This document shows, in pieces, positions 45,812-53,872 of a stretch of DNA of 64,000 nt. Both the position numbers and the translations under genes were made by a program. Below the pieces are notes generated by a model that was given only the letters and a program-made list of their open reading frames with translations, made no database searches and was not told the DNA's origin. The first letter of the stretch is position 1. Every line of letters begins with the position of its first letter. Source of the DNA: UBA2966 sp965242505 (GTDB taxonomy: Bacteria > Pseudomonadota > Alphaproteobacteria > UBA2966); contig OZ251449.1 of the NCBI GenBank assembly GCA_965242505.1, positions 868,001-932,000 on the forward strand, in the 5' to 3' direction.

Positions 45812-46972
45812 ATGAGGCGCAAGGCCGACCGCTTCGCCGGACTTCGGACGATTCCGCCGTTGCTCGCCCTGGCGGTCGGCCTCGCCATGTCGCAACCGGC
45901 GGCGGCGATGGAAACCGCCGCCGAATTCGCCATCCTCATGGACCACGAGACGGGCGCCGTACTTCTCGAGAAGAACGCGGACGCACCCACGGCTCCGGCG
46001 TCGATGAGCAAGCTGATGACGCTCTACATGGTCTTCGAGCGGCTCAAGTCCGGCAATCTCCGACTGGAGGACACCTTTCCGGTAAGCGAGACGGCATGGC
46101 GAATGGGCGGTTCGAAGATGTTCGTCGGCGTCAATACGCGCATCAAGGTCGAAGACCTGCTGCGCGGCATCGTGGTGCAGTCGGGCAACGACGCATGCAT
46201 CGTCGTGGCGGAAGGACTGGCCCGCAGCGAAGCCGCGTTCGCGGAGGAGATGACCCGACGGGCCCGCGAGATCGGCCTCACCGCCAGCACGTTCACGAAC
46301 TCGACCGGCTGGCCCGAAGACGGCCATCAGATGTCCGTCCGCGACATAGCGAAGCTGTCGGCCATCATCATCAGGGAGTTCCCGGAGCACTACCCGCTGT
46401 TCTCGGAAAAGACCTACACCTACAACGACATCAAGCAGGGAAACCGGAATCCCCTTCTGTATGGATACGACGGCGCGGACGGTCTCAAAACCGGCCGCAC
46501 CTCGGCTTCGGGGTACGGAGTCGCCGCCTCGGTCGACAGGCGAGGCCGCCGGTTGATCCTCGTGGTCAACGGGCTCGCCAGCTCGAAGCAGCGCGCCCGG
46601 GAGACGGAGCGGCTATTGGATTGGGCCTACCGGGAGTTCGGCAACTTCAGGCTGTTCGACGCCGGAGAAACGGTGGACAACGCGGCTGTCTGGCTCGGAG
46701 AAGAGGCGGAAGTGCCGCTCGTCGTCGAGAACCGGGTGACCCTCACCCTGTCGCGCCAGGACCGGCGCAAGATGAAAGTGAAGGTCGGCTACGACAGCCC
46801 CATCGCGGCGCCCATCCGATCCGGCCAGGAGCTGGCCACGCTCACGATCTCGACCCCCGACGCCGAAATCGCGCGGATCCCGCTCGTCGCCGGAAAGGAC
46901 GTCCCCAGACTGGGAGTGTTCAAACGCCTGGGCGCCGCCATCGGATATCTGGCGTGGGGCGCTGCGGAGTAG
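45812..46972 (+). CDS. dacC: D-alanyl-D-alanine carboxypeptidase (PBP5/6 family)
   Basis: Low-molecular-weight penicillin-binding protein that trims peptidoglycan pentapeptides, 386 residues. The signal peptide ends near QPAAAMETA. Active-site motifs are complete: S64-M-S-K67, S124-G-N and K226-T-G. The C-terminal PBP5 beta domain and a terminal amphipathic segment (RLGVFKRLGAAIGYLAWG) for membrane attachment are present. It starts an envelope and replication gene run into tmk and holB. Confidence 0.94.
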   Translation: MRRKADRFAGLRTIPPLLALAVGLAMSQPAAAMETAAEFAILMDHETGAVLLEKNADAPTAPASMSKLMTLYMVFERLKSGNLRLEDTFPVSETAWRMGGSKMFVGVNTRIKVEDLLRGIVVQSGNDACIVVAEGLARSEAAFAEEMTRRAREIGLTASTFTNSTGWPEDGHQMSVRDIAKLSAIIIREFPEHYPLFSEKTYTYNDIKQGNRNPLLYGYDGADGLKTGRTSASGYGVAASVDRRGRRLILVVNGLASSKQRARETERLLDWAYREFGNFRLFDAGETVDNAAVWLGEEAEVPLVVENRVTLTLSRQDRRKMKVKVGYDSPIAAPIRSGQELATLTISTPDAEIARIPLVAGKDVPRLGVFKRLGAAIGYLAWGAAE

Positions 46973-47041
46973 GGGGCCGGTCGGCGGCGGAAGGCGATAC
47001 CGCTCTCGCGGGTCGCCGCGGCCCCGCGGCCGGTCGTTGAC

Positions 47042-47671
47042 GTGACCCGAGGCCGTTTCATCTCGTTCGAAGGCGGCGAGGGCGGAGGCAAGAGCACCCA
47101 GGTCCGACGCCTGACGGAAGCGCTGAAGGACAAGGGCATTCCGTGTCTCGCCACCCGGGAACCGGGAGGCTCCCCGGGGGCCGAGAGCATCCGCGAGCTA
47201 CTCGTCCGCGGCGAGGCCGGCCGCTGGGATCCCATGACCGAGACCCTGCTTCATTTCGCGGCGCGGCGCGATCATGTGGCGGCGATCATCGAGCCCGCGC
47301 TCGGCGAGGGAACCTGGGTCGTCTGCGATCGATACACGGATTCGACCATCGCCTATCAGGGATACGGGCAGGGCGTGGAGACATCGATCATCGAGGACCT
47401 GCACCGCAAGACCGTGGGGAACCTTTGGCCGGATGCGACGATCATCCTGGACGTCGCGGTTCGCCAGGGACTCGACAGAACAGCCGGCCGCGGAAACGGC
47501 AGGGACCGCTACGAGGGAATGGGAATCGACTTCCACGAAAGATCGCGCGAGGGGTTTCTCGAGATCGCGAAGCGGAACGGTGAGCGATGCGTCGTCGTCG
47601 ACGCGGCCCGATCCGCCGACTCCGTTCACGACGCCGTCATGGCGTTCATCGCGCGCCGGTTCGGAGTGTAG
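47042..47671 (+). CDS. tmk: Thymidylate kinase
   Basis: Phosphorylates dTMP to dTDP; 209 residues, GTG start. The P-loop is FEGGEGGGKSTQ, the substrate motif CDRYTDSTIAYQGYG contains the DR(Y/F) signature, and the lid region follows around GRGNGRDRYE. Three bases separate it from holB. The pair tmk-holB followed by metG and tatD is a conserved alphaproteobacterial cluster. Confidence 0.96.
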   Translation: MTRGRFISFEGGEGGGKSTQVRRLTEALKDKGIPCLATREPGGSPGAESIRELLVRGEAGRWDPMTETLLHFAARRDHVAAIIEPALGEGTWVVCDRYTDSTIAYQGYGQGVETSIIEDLHRKTVGNLWPDATIILDVAVRQGLDRTAGRGNGRDRYEGMGIDFHERSREGFLEIAKRNGERCVVVDAARSADSVHDAVMAFIARRFGV

Positions 47672-47674
47672 CCC

Positions 47675-48760
47675 ATGACGGCCGACAGCGCCGGCGGCAA
47701 CGTCGTGGAGCCGCATGAAAACCCGGAACTGCTCGGCCATGCCGAAGCGGAGTCGGAACTGCTCTCGGCCTGGAACGGGAACCGCTTCGCCCATTCTTGG
47801 CTGATCACCGGCCCGAGAGGCGTCGGCAAGGCGACTCTCGCCTATCGACTCGCGCGCTTCGTCCTCGCCGACGGCGGGGAAGGGCCGTCCCGAGAGCCGG
47901 ACGGCCTGGCGGTCGGGCGGGAAGACCCGGTGTTTCGCCGGGTCGCCTCCCGCGCGCACGCCGATCTCAGGGTGGTGGAGCGCGGCCTCGACCTCCAACG
48001 CAACCGACGGCGCGAGGAAATCGTGGTGGACGACGCCCGCGACCTCGTTTCGTTCTTCGCCATGACGGCCGCGGAAGGAAGGTGGCGCGTGGCCATCGTC
48101 GACGCGGCGGACGAGATGAACCGGAACGCGGCGAACGCGCTGCTCAAGACGCTCGAGGAACCGCCCGCCCATGGCCTGGTGATCATGGTCGCGCACGTCC
48201 CGGGCCGCGTGCCGGCGACGTTGCGGTCTCGCTGCCGCCGCCTTTCGTTGCGCGGGCTCGCTCCGGAGCTCGTCGGCCAGGTCGTGGCGGCGCGGAGGCC
48301 GGACATCGCCGCCGATAGACGCGTGGCGCTCGGACGACTGGCGGACGGAAGTCCGGGCCGGGCGCTCGCGCTGGCCGACGCGGATGGCTTGACGCTCTAC
48401 GAGGAGCTCGTCGCGTTGATCGCGGGTCTTCCCGCCGTCGACATGCTCGCCGTCCATCGCCTGGGAGACCGCGTCGGCAAGCGGGACGGCGCCGACGCCT
48501 TTCGCCTGATCGCCGCCCTGCTGCCGCGCTGGATCGAGGGCATGGTCCGCGGAGCCGTGACGGGAACCTTTCCCGAGCCCGTCACGCCCGGCGAGAACGA
48601 GGTCATGGCGCGCCTCGCCCGCACCGGCGGCCTTGAACGCTGGTGCGAAGTATGGGAAAACATGCGCGGCCTGTTTTCCGCGGCGGACGCCGTCAATCTC
48701 GACCGGAAGCAGGTGCTGCTGACCGCCTTCTCCACCCTGCGGACGGCATCCCGCGCGTGA
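47675..48760 (+). CDS. holB: DNA polymerase III subunit delta prime
   Basis: Clamp-loader subunit, 361 residues. The N-terminal AAA fold has AWNGNRFAHSWLITGPRGVGKATLAY; the Walker A lysine is present. The sensor-like NRNAANALLKTLEEPPAHGL and the SRCRRLSLRGL motif are characteristic of HolB/DnaX-like proteins. No zinc-binding Cys cluster is visible, as in other alphaproteobacterial delta prime proteins. Confidence 0.93.
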   Translation: MTADSAGGNVVEPHENPELLGHAEAESELLSAWNGNRFAHSWLITGPRGVGKATLAYRLARFVLADGGEGPSREPDGLAVGREDPVFRRVASRAHADLRVVERGLDLQRNRRREEIVVDDARDLVSFFAMTAAEGRWRVAIVDAADEMNRNAANALLKTLEEPPAHGLVIMVAHVPGRVPATLRSRCRRLSLRGLAPELVGQVVAARRPDIAADRRVALGRLADGSPGRALALADADGLTLYEELVALIAGLPAVDMLAVHRLGDRVGKRDGADAFRLIAALLPRWIEGMVRGAVTGTFPEPVTPGENEVMARLARTGGLERWCEVWENMRGLFSAADAVNLDRKQVLLTAFSTLRTASRA

Positions 48761-48803
48761 TTTCCTCGCCGGGCGGGCGGCGCCGTGAACGGACCGTGGT
48801 TCG

Positions 48804-50354
48804 ATGTCTCCTGACGCCCCTCGTTACTACATCACGACGCCGATCTACTACGTGAACGACGCGCCGCACATCGGCCACGCCTACACGACGCTGGCGTGCG
48901 ACGTGCTGGCCCGCTTCAAGCGACTCGACGGCTACGACGTGATGTTCCTCACCGGCACCGACGAGCACGGCCAGAAGGTCGAGAAATCGGCGCAGAGCGC
49001 GGGCCTCGATCCCCGGACCTTCGTCGACAAGGTATCCCGAAACTTCCGCGGCCTCGCCGGACCGATGGGATATTCCAACGACGCCTTCATCCGCACGACC
49101 GAGGCCAGGCACGCCCGGGCGAGCCAGGCGATCTGGCGTGCCATCGAGCGCAACGGCGACATCTATCTCGGGACGTACTCGGGCTGGTACTCGGTCCGCG
49201 ACGAAGCCTTCTACGGAGAGGAGGAGCTGACGGACGGGCCGGACGGCGCGCGTCTCGCGCCCACGGGCGCGGAGGTCGAGTGGGTCGAGGAACCGAGTTA
49301 CTTCTTCAGACTTTCGGAGTGGGGAGACCGCCTGCTCGAGTTCTACGACGAGAATCCCGATTTCATCCTGCCCGAGACCCGGCGCAACGAGGTCGTCAGC
49401 TTCGTCAAGGGCGGCCTGCGCGATCTCTCGATCTCGCGGACGAGCTTCAAGTGGGGCGTCCCCGTGCCGGGCGACGACGACCACATCATGTACGTCTGGC
49501 TCGACGCGCTGACCAACTACGTCACGGCGGTGGGATACCCCGACGTCGAGTCGGAGTCCTTCGCCAGGTACTGGCCCGCCGACGTCCACATGGTGGGCAA
49601 GGACATCCTCCGGTTCCACGCCGTCTATTGGCCGGCCTTTCTGATGTCCGCCGGCTTGCCGCCGCCGAAACGCGTCTTCGCTCACGGCTGGTGGACCAAC
49701 GAAGGCGAAAAGATATCGAAGTCGCTCGGCAACGTCATCGACCCGTTGCGGCTCGTCGAGGACTACGGCCTCGATCCGGTGCGCTACTTCCTGATGCGCG
49801 ACGCGCCCCTCGGCAACGACGGCGACTTCTCGCATCGCGCCATGGTCAATCGGCTCAACGGGGACCTGGCCAACGATCTCGGGAACCTCGCCCAGCGCGT
49901 GCTGTCCATGATCCATCGGAACTGTGCCGCGTCCGTTCCAAAACCCGGTCGGCTGCATGACGACGACCGCGGGTTTCTCGCCGGCGCCTACGACCTGATC
50001 GACGCCATCCGGGCGGAGATGGACGTCCAGGGCATTCACCGAGCGCTCGAGGCGATCTGGAAAGTCGTCGGCGACGCCAATCGTTACGTCGCCGCGCAGG
50101 CCCCGTGGGAACTCCGGAAACGGGACCCGGAGCGCATGAACACCGTGCTCTACGTGGCGGCCGAGGGGCTTCGGCGCCTGGCGATCCTTCTGCAACCGGT
50201 CATGCCGGGTTCCGCCTCGAAGCTGCTCGACCAGCTGGGCCAGCCGGAAGACGCGCGCGATTTCGCGCGATTGGGGGAGGGCGGCGCTCTCCGACCCGGC
50301 CTCCCGCTGCCCAAACCCGAAGCCGTGTTCCCCCGGTACGTCGACGACGAATAG
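48804..50354 (+). CDS. metG: Methionyl-tRNA synthetase
   Basis: Class I synthetase, 516 residues. The HIGH motif is APHIGHAYTT and the KMSKS loop is GEKISKSLGNVIDP. There is no zinc-knuckle insert with four Cys and no C-terminal tRNA-binding domain, so this is the short bacterial type common in alphaproteobacteria. It lies between holB and tatD. Confidence 0.96.
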   Translation: MSPDAPRYYITTPIYYVNDAPHIGHAYTTLACDVLARFKRLDGYDVMFLTGTDEHGQKVEKSAQSAGLDPRTFVDKVSRNFRGLAGPMGYSNDAFIRTTEARHARASQAIWRAIERNGDIYLGTYSGWYSVRDEAFYGEEELTDGPDGARLAPTGAEVEWVEEPSYFFRLSEWGDRLLEFYDENPDFILPETRRNEVVSFVKGGLRDLSISRTSFKWGVPVPGDDDHIMYVWLDALTNYVTAVGYPDVESESFARYWPADVHMVGKDILRFHAVYWPAFLMSAGLPPPKRVFAHGWWTNEGEKISKSLGNVIDPLRLVEDYGLDPVRYFLMRDAPLGNDGDFSHRAMVNRLNGDLANDLGNLAQRVLSMIHRNCAASVPKPGRLHDDDRGFLAGAYDLIDAIRAEMDVQGIHRALEAIWKVVGDANRYVAAQAPWELRKRDPERMNTVLYVAAEGLRRLAILLQPVMPGSASKLLDQLGQPEDARDFARLGEGGALRPGLPLPKPEAVFPRYVDDE

Positions 50355-50423
50355 GGATTCCACCGACCGCGACGCGACGAACCGCGCGCGTCAAGGAGAA
50401 CGCCTGAACGGCGGACGACCGCC

Positions 50424-51218
50424 ATGCTTGTCGACAGCCATTGCCATCTCGATTACGGCGTTCTGAGCGAGGAGCTCGACGCGGTCGTGGCGCGGGCCCG
50501 GGCGGCCGGAGTCGGCGCCTTTCTGACCATTTCCACCAGCCTCGACCGATTCCCCGGCGTGTTGGCGATTGCCGAGAGATACGAAGACGTCTGGTGCTCC
50601 GTCGGCGTCCACCCGCACGAGGCGAGCTCGGAACCGGACGTGACCGCGCGGCGGCTGATCGAACTCTGCAAACACCCGAAGGTCGTCGGGGTCGGCGAAA
50701 CCGGGCTCGACTACCACTACGAGCACAGTCCGCGCGGCGTCCAGCAACGATCGTTCCGCACCCACATCGCCGCCGCGCGCGAAACCGGCCTGCCGATCAT
50801 CGTCCATTCGCGCAACGCCGAGGCGGACACGGCGCGAATCCTCGTCGATGAACATCGCGACGGCGCCTACAGCGGATTGCTGCATTGCTTCAGCGCAACC
50901 AGACAACTTGCTGAAAAGGCGCTTGAAATCGATTTCCTGATTTCCTTTTCCGGAATCGTGACGTTCAAGAATGCGGAAGAGGTGAGAGAGACGGCCAGGA
51001 CCGTGGCGCCCTTGAACAGGCTTCTCGTGGAGACCGATTCTCCCTTTCTGGCGCCCGTTCCGCATCGAGGCAGGACGAACGAGCCCGCTTACGTCACGCA
51101 TACGGCCGACAAGGTGGCGGAACTGAGAGGGATGCCGGTCTCGGAGCTCGCCGAGGCGACGACCGAGAATTTCTTCGGCCTGTTCGCGAAAGCCCGCCGG
51201 CCTGACCCAATCGTTTGA
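50424..51218 (+). CDS. tatD: TatD-family metal-dependent hydrolase (DNase)
   Basis: A 264-residue amidohydrolase-fold enzyme. Metal ligands are in MLVDSHCHLDYG, VGVHPHEAS, VGETGLDYHYEHSPRGVQQ, IVHSRNAEADT and LVETDSPFLAPVPHRGRTNEP, which fit the TatD/YcfH pattern. It follows metG as in many alphaproteobacteria. The usual metallo-beta-lactamase gene after it is absent here. Confidence 0.94.
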   Translation: MLVDSHCHLDYGVLSEELDAVVARARAAGVGAFLTISTSLDRFPGVLAIAERYEDVWCSVGVHPHEASSEPDVTARRLIELCKHPKVVGVGETGLDYHYEHSPRGVQQRSFRTHIAAARETGLPIIVHSRNAEADTARILVDEHRDGAYSGLLHCFSATRQLAEKALEIDFLISFSGIVTFKNAEEVRETARTVAPLNRLLVETDSPFLAPVPHRGRTNEPAYVTHTADKVAELRGMPVSELAEATTENFFGLFAKARRPDPIV

Positions 51219-51344
51219 AACGAATATATTTTTTATTTCCGATAATATACATTATGCGACAACTTCCAGCCTTCCGCCACGGACGACCTCAACAAGTATC
51301 GGTCCGTGGTTGCGCGCCTTCGTTCCAGCCTCGATAATCGCCTC

Positions 51345-52202
51345 ATGAAGCTCTCCCCCGAAGCTGGCGACATTCGCCGGCTTCTCGACATCATGGCCAG
51401 GCTTCGCGATCCGGACGGCGGGTGTCCCTGGGACCTTGAGCAGTCCTTCGAGACCATCGCGCCCTACGCCATCGAAGAGGCTTACGAGGTCGTGGACGCA
51501 ATCGAGAACGGCGACATGACGCGCCTGCGCGACGAGCTCGGGGACCTGCTCCTTCAGGTCGTTTTCCACGCCCAGCTGTCACGCGAAACGGGCGGCTTCG
51601 ATTTCGACGGCGTCGTGGCCGGAGTCAGCGACAAGATGATCCGCAGACATCCCCACGTCTTCGGCGGCGACGACGTGGCGGACGCCGAAACGCAGACGCT
51701 GGCGTGGGAAGCCCACAAGGCGCGGGAGCGGGAGACGCGCGCCGGCGCGGAAGGACGCCGGGCCAGTATCCTCGATGACGTCGCGCGCGCCCTCCCCGCC
51801 CTGCTGCGGGCGCAAAAGTTGCAGAAACGCGCGGCGCGGGCCGGGTTCGACTGGACCGCCACGGACGACGTCCTCGCGAAAATCGAGGAAGAGCTCGCCG
51901 AGCTTCGGCAGGCCGTGTCGGAGGCGGAAGCAAGCGAGGAGCCGCGGGACAGGGAAGCGGTTTCGGCGGAGTTCGGCGACCTTCTGTTCTCGATCGTCAA
52001 CCATGCCCGTCGCCTGGGCGTGGACCCGGAATCCGCGCTCCGCCGCGCGAATACGAAATTCGAACGGCGCTTTCGCCAAGTGGAGACGGAGATGGCGTCG
52101 TCGGGACGCGACCTCGAACGACTCTCCCTCGCGGAATACGACGAGGCCTGGGAACGCGCCAAGAAACGGGAGCGCGGCGATTCGACCGCCGCGGAGGAGT
52201 GA
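51345..52202 (+). CDS. mazG: Nucleoside triphosphate pyrophosphohydrolase MazG
   Basis: House-cleaning NTP pyrophosphatase, 285 residues from ATG 51345; a GTG at 51306 would add 13 residues but the family starts near the LLDIMARLRDPDGGCPWD motif. Two MazG domains are visible; the first has EEAYEVVDAIENGD and RDELGDLLLQVVFHAQ (EExxE...ExxD pattern), the second AEFGDLLFSIVNHARRLG. The gap after tatD (51219-51344) is AT-rich and probably contains the mazG promoter. In related genomes mazG commonly neighbours hflX; here about 5 kb separate them. Confidence 0.93.
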   Translation: MKLSPEAGDIRRLLDIMARLRDPDGGCPWDLEQSFETIAPYAIEEAYEVVDAIENGDMTRLRDELGDLLLQVVFHAQLSRETGGFDFDGVVAGVSDKMIRRHPHVFGGDDVADAETQTLAWEAHKARERETRAGAEGRRASILDDVARALPALLRAQKLQKRAARAGFDWTATDDVLAKIEEELAELRQAVSEAEASEEPRDREAVSAEFGDLLFSIVNHARRLGVDPESALRRANTKFERRFRQVETEMASSGRDLERLSLAEYDEAWERAKKRERGDSTAAEE

Positions 52203-52204
52203 AA

Positions 52205-52969
52205 ATGACCGACGTGTCCAACGACGTGGTCTTCGTCACGGGCGCGACCTCCGGCATGGGGGCGGCCATCGCCCGCAGATTCATCGCCGAAGGCGCCCGC
52301 GTCGTCGCGACCGGCCGCCGCGCGGACCGGCTCGATGCCCTGCGAGACGAACTCGGCGACCGCCTGCACGCGGCCACGCTCGACGTCCGCGATCGGGATG
52401 CCGTGCGGCAATGCGTCGCCGCCCTGCCCCGGGACTTCGCCGAAATATCGGTGCTGGTCAACAACGCCGGACTGTCGCTCGGCGGCGGAAAGTTTCACGA
52501 GGACGACCTCGACGACATGCTGACGATGATCGATACCAACATCAAGGGCGTCGTCCACGTGACCCACGCGATTCTGCCGGGCATGGTCGAACGGGACCGC
52601 GGCCACATCTTCAACATCGGCTCCGTCGGCGGCGTCTACGCGACGCCGGGAAACAGCGTCTACGGCTCCACCAAGTCGTTCCTGCATATGTTCACGCTCG
52701 ACCTGCGGGCGGAGCTGTTGGGGCGCCACGTTCGCGTGACGGTGCTCGAGCCGGGCGCCGTGGAGACCGAATTCTTCGAGGTTCGGGCCCGCGGCGACAA
52801 GTCCGCCCTGGAGGATTTCAGGCGTGGTTTCCGAATGATCACGGCCGAGGAGTTCTCGGACATCCTGTTCTACGCGTTCGCCCTGCCCCCGCACGTCAAC
52901 GCCAACATCATCGAAATCATGCCGACCGACCAGAACTGGAACCGGGTGGCGATTCACCGCGCGACGTGA
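52205..52969 (+). CDS. Short-chain dehydrogenase, YdfG-like (copy 1)
   Basis: A 254-residue SDR, ATG 52205 after GGAGGAG. The cofactor site is VTGATSGMGAAIARRF, followed by GRRADRLDAL (NADP-type Arg), NNAG and the catalytic YGSTKSF. The ending VNANIIEIMPTDQNWN is the signature of the YdfG group (3-hydroxy acid / malonic semialdehyde reductases). It is paralogous to the next gene and follows mazG by only two bases. Confidence 0.88.
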   Translation: MTDVSNDVVFVTGATSGMGAAIARRFIAEGARVVATGRRADRLDALRDELGDRLHAATLDVRDRDAVRQCVAALPRDFAEISVLVNNAGLSLGGGKFHEDDLDDMLTMIDTNIKGVVHVTHAILPGMVERDRGHIFNIGSVGGVYATPGNSVYGSTKSFLHMFTLDLRAELLGRHVRVTVLEPGAVETEFFEVRARGDKSALEDFRRGFRMITAEEFSDILFYAFALPPHVNANIIEIMPTDQNWNRVAIHRAT

Positions 52970-52994
52970 CGCGCGCAGCTCCGGAGGCGCCGGC

Positions 52995-53762
52995 ATGACA
53001 CCGGAAGACATGACCGTTTTCATCACCGGCGCCACGTCCGGTTTCGGCGCGGCGGCGGCGCGGCGCTTCGTCTCCGAAGGCGCGAAGGTCATCGCCACCG
53101 GCCGCCGCGCGGACCGGTTGGAGGCGTTGGCGGACGAACTCGGGAACGCCTGCCACCCCCTGCCCCTCGACGTCACGAGCCACGAAGGCGTGCGCGCGGC
53201 GGTCGGCGGCCTACCCGATGCGTTCCGGGAGGTCTCCGTGCTGGTCAACAACGCCGGCGCGGCGCTCGGCCTGGGGCCTGCGTACGAAGCCGACATGAAC
53301 CTGTGGCGGAGAATGCTCGACACGAACATCAACGGGGTCGTCTACTGCACCCACGCGATCCTCCCCGGCATGGTGGAACGCAACCGCGGCCATATCGTCA
53401 ACATCGGTTCGGTCGGCGGGCGGCAGCCCAACCCGGGAAGCAACATCTATGGCGGGACCAAGGCCTTCGTGCATCTGTTCTCGAAAAACGTGCGGGCGGA
53501 ATGCTTCGGCAAGGATATCCGGGTCACCTGCGTCGAACCCGGAGTCGCACGATCGGAATTCAACCTGGTGCGTTACGACGGGGATGCGGCGAAGGCCGAA
53601 GCCGGCTACGAGGGCCTCGAAGTCCTGACCTCGGAAAACGTCGCCGACGCCATCTACTATTGCGTCGCCCTCCCCGATCACATCAACATCAACGTCATCC
53701 AGTTGATGCCCGTGATGCAGGCCTACTCGCCCTGGAACCTCTACCGGCGAGAGGAGGAATAA
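52995..53762 (+). CDS. Short-chain dehydrogenase, YdfG-like (copy 2)
   Basis: A 255-residue paralogue of the upstream gene. TGATSGFGAAAARRF, GRRADRLEALADELG, NNAGAALGLG and catalytic YGGTKAF are present. The end INVIQLMPVMQAYSP matches the YdfG group. The two share layout and many residues, so a tandem duplication with divergence is likely. A bidirectional terminator follows at 53821. Confidence 0.88.
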   Translation: MTPEDMTVFITGATSGFGAAAARRFVSEGAKVIATGRRADRLEALADELGNACHPLPLDVTSHEGVRAAVGGLPDAFREVSVLVNNAGAALGLGPAYEADMNLWRRMLDTNINGVVYCTHAILPGMVERNRGHIVNIGSVGGRQPNPGSNIYGGTKAFVHLFSKNVRAECFGKDIRVTCVEPGVARSEFNLVRYDGDAAKAEAGYEGLEVLTSENVADAIYYCVALPDHININVIQLMPVMQAYSPWNLYRREEE

Positions 53763-53767
53763 GGCGC

Positions 53768-53808
53768 GGCCCCCACCCCGACCCTCCCCCTGCAAGAAGA
53801 GAGGGCGC
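53768..53808 (-). repeat. Dispersed repeat, family B fragment (inverted)
   Basis: GCGGCCCCCACCCCGACCCT, then CCCCCTGCAAGAAGAGAGGG, matches the inverted left part of family B. It sits between the second SDR gene and the terminator. It is the shortest copy found. Confidence 0.5.
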
Positions 53809-53820
53809 GCCGCAACAGAA

Positions 53821-53844
53821 AAGGGCCACCGATCGGTGGCCCTT
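53821..53844. terminator. Bidirectional Rho-independent terminator between SDR and groEL
   Basis: A perfect 24-bp palindrome (AAGGGCCACCGA and its complement TCGGTGGCCCTT). In the minus direction it is followed by TTTTCTGTT, which terminates groEL; in the plus direction it is followed by TTTCC, and can serve the SDR gene. Confidence 0.85.
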
Positions 53845-53872
53845 TCCATCGCATTGCGGACCCGTGGGTCGG

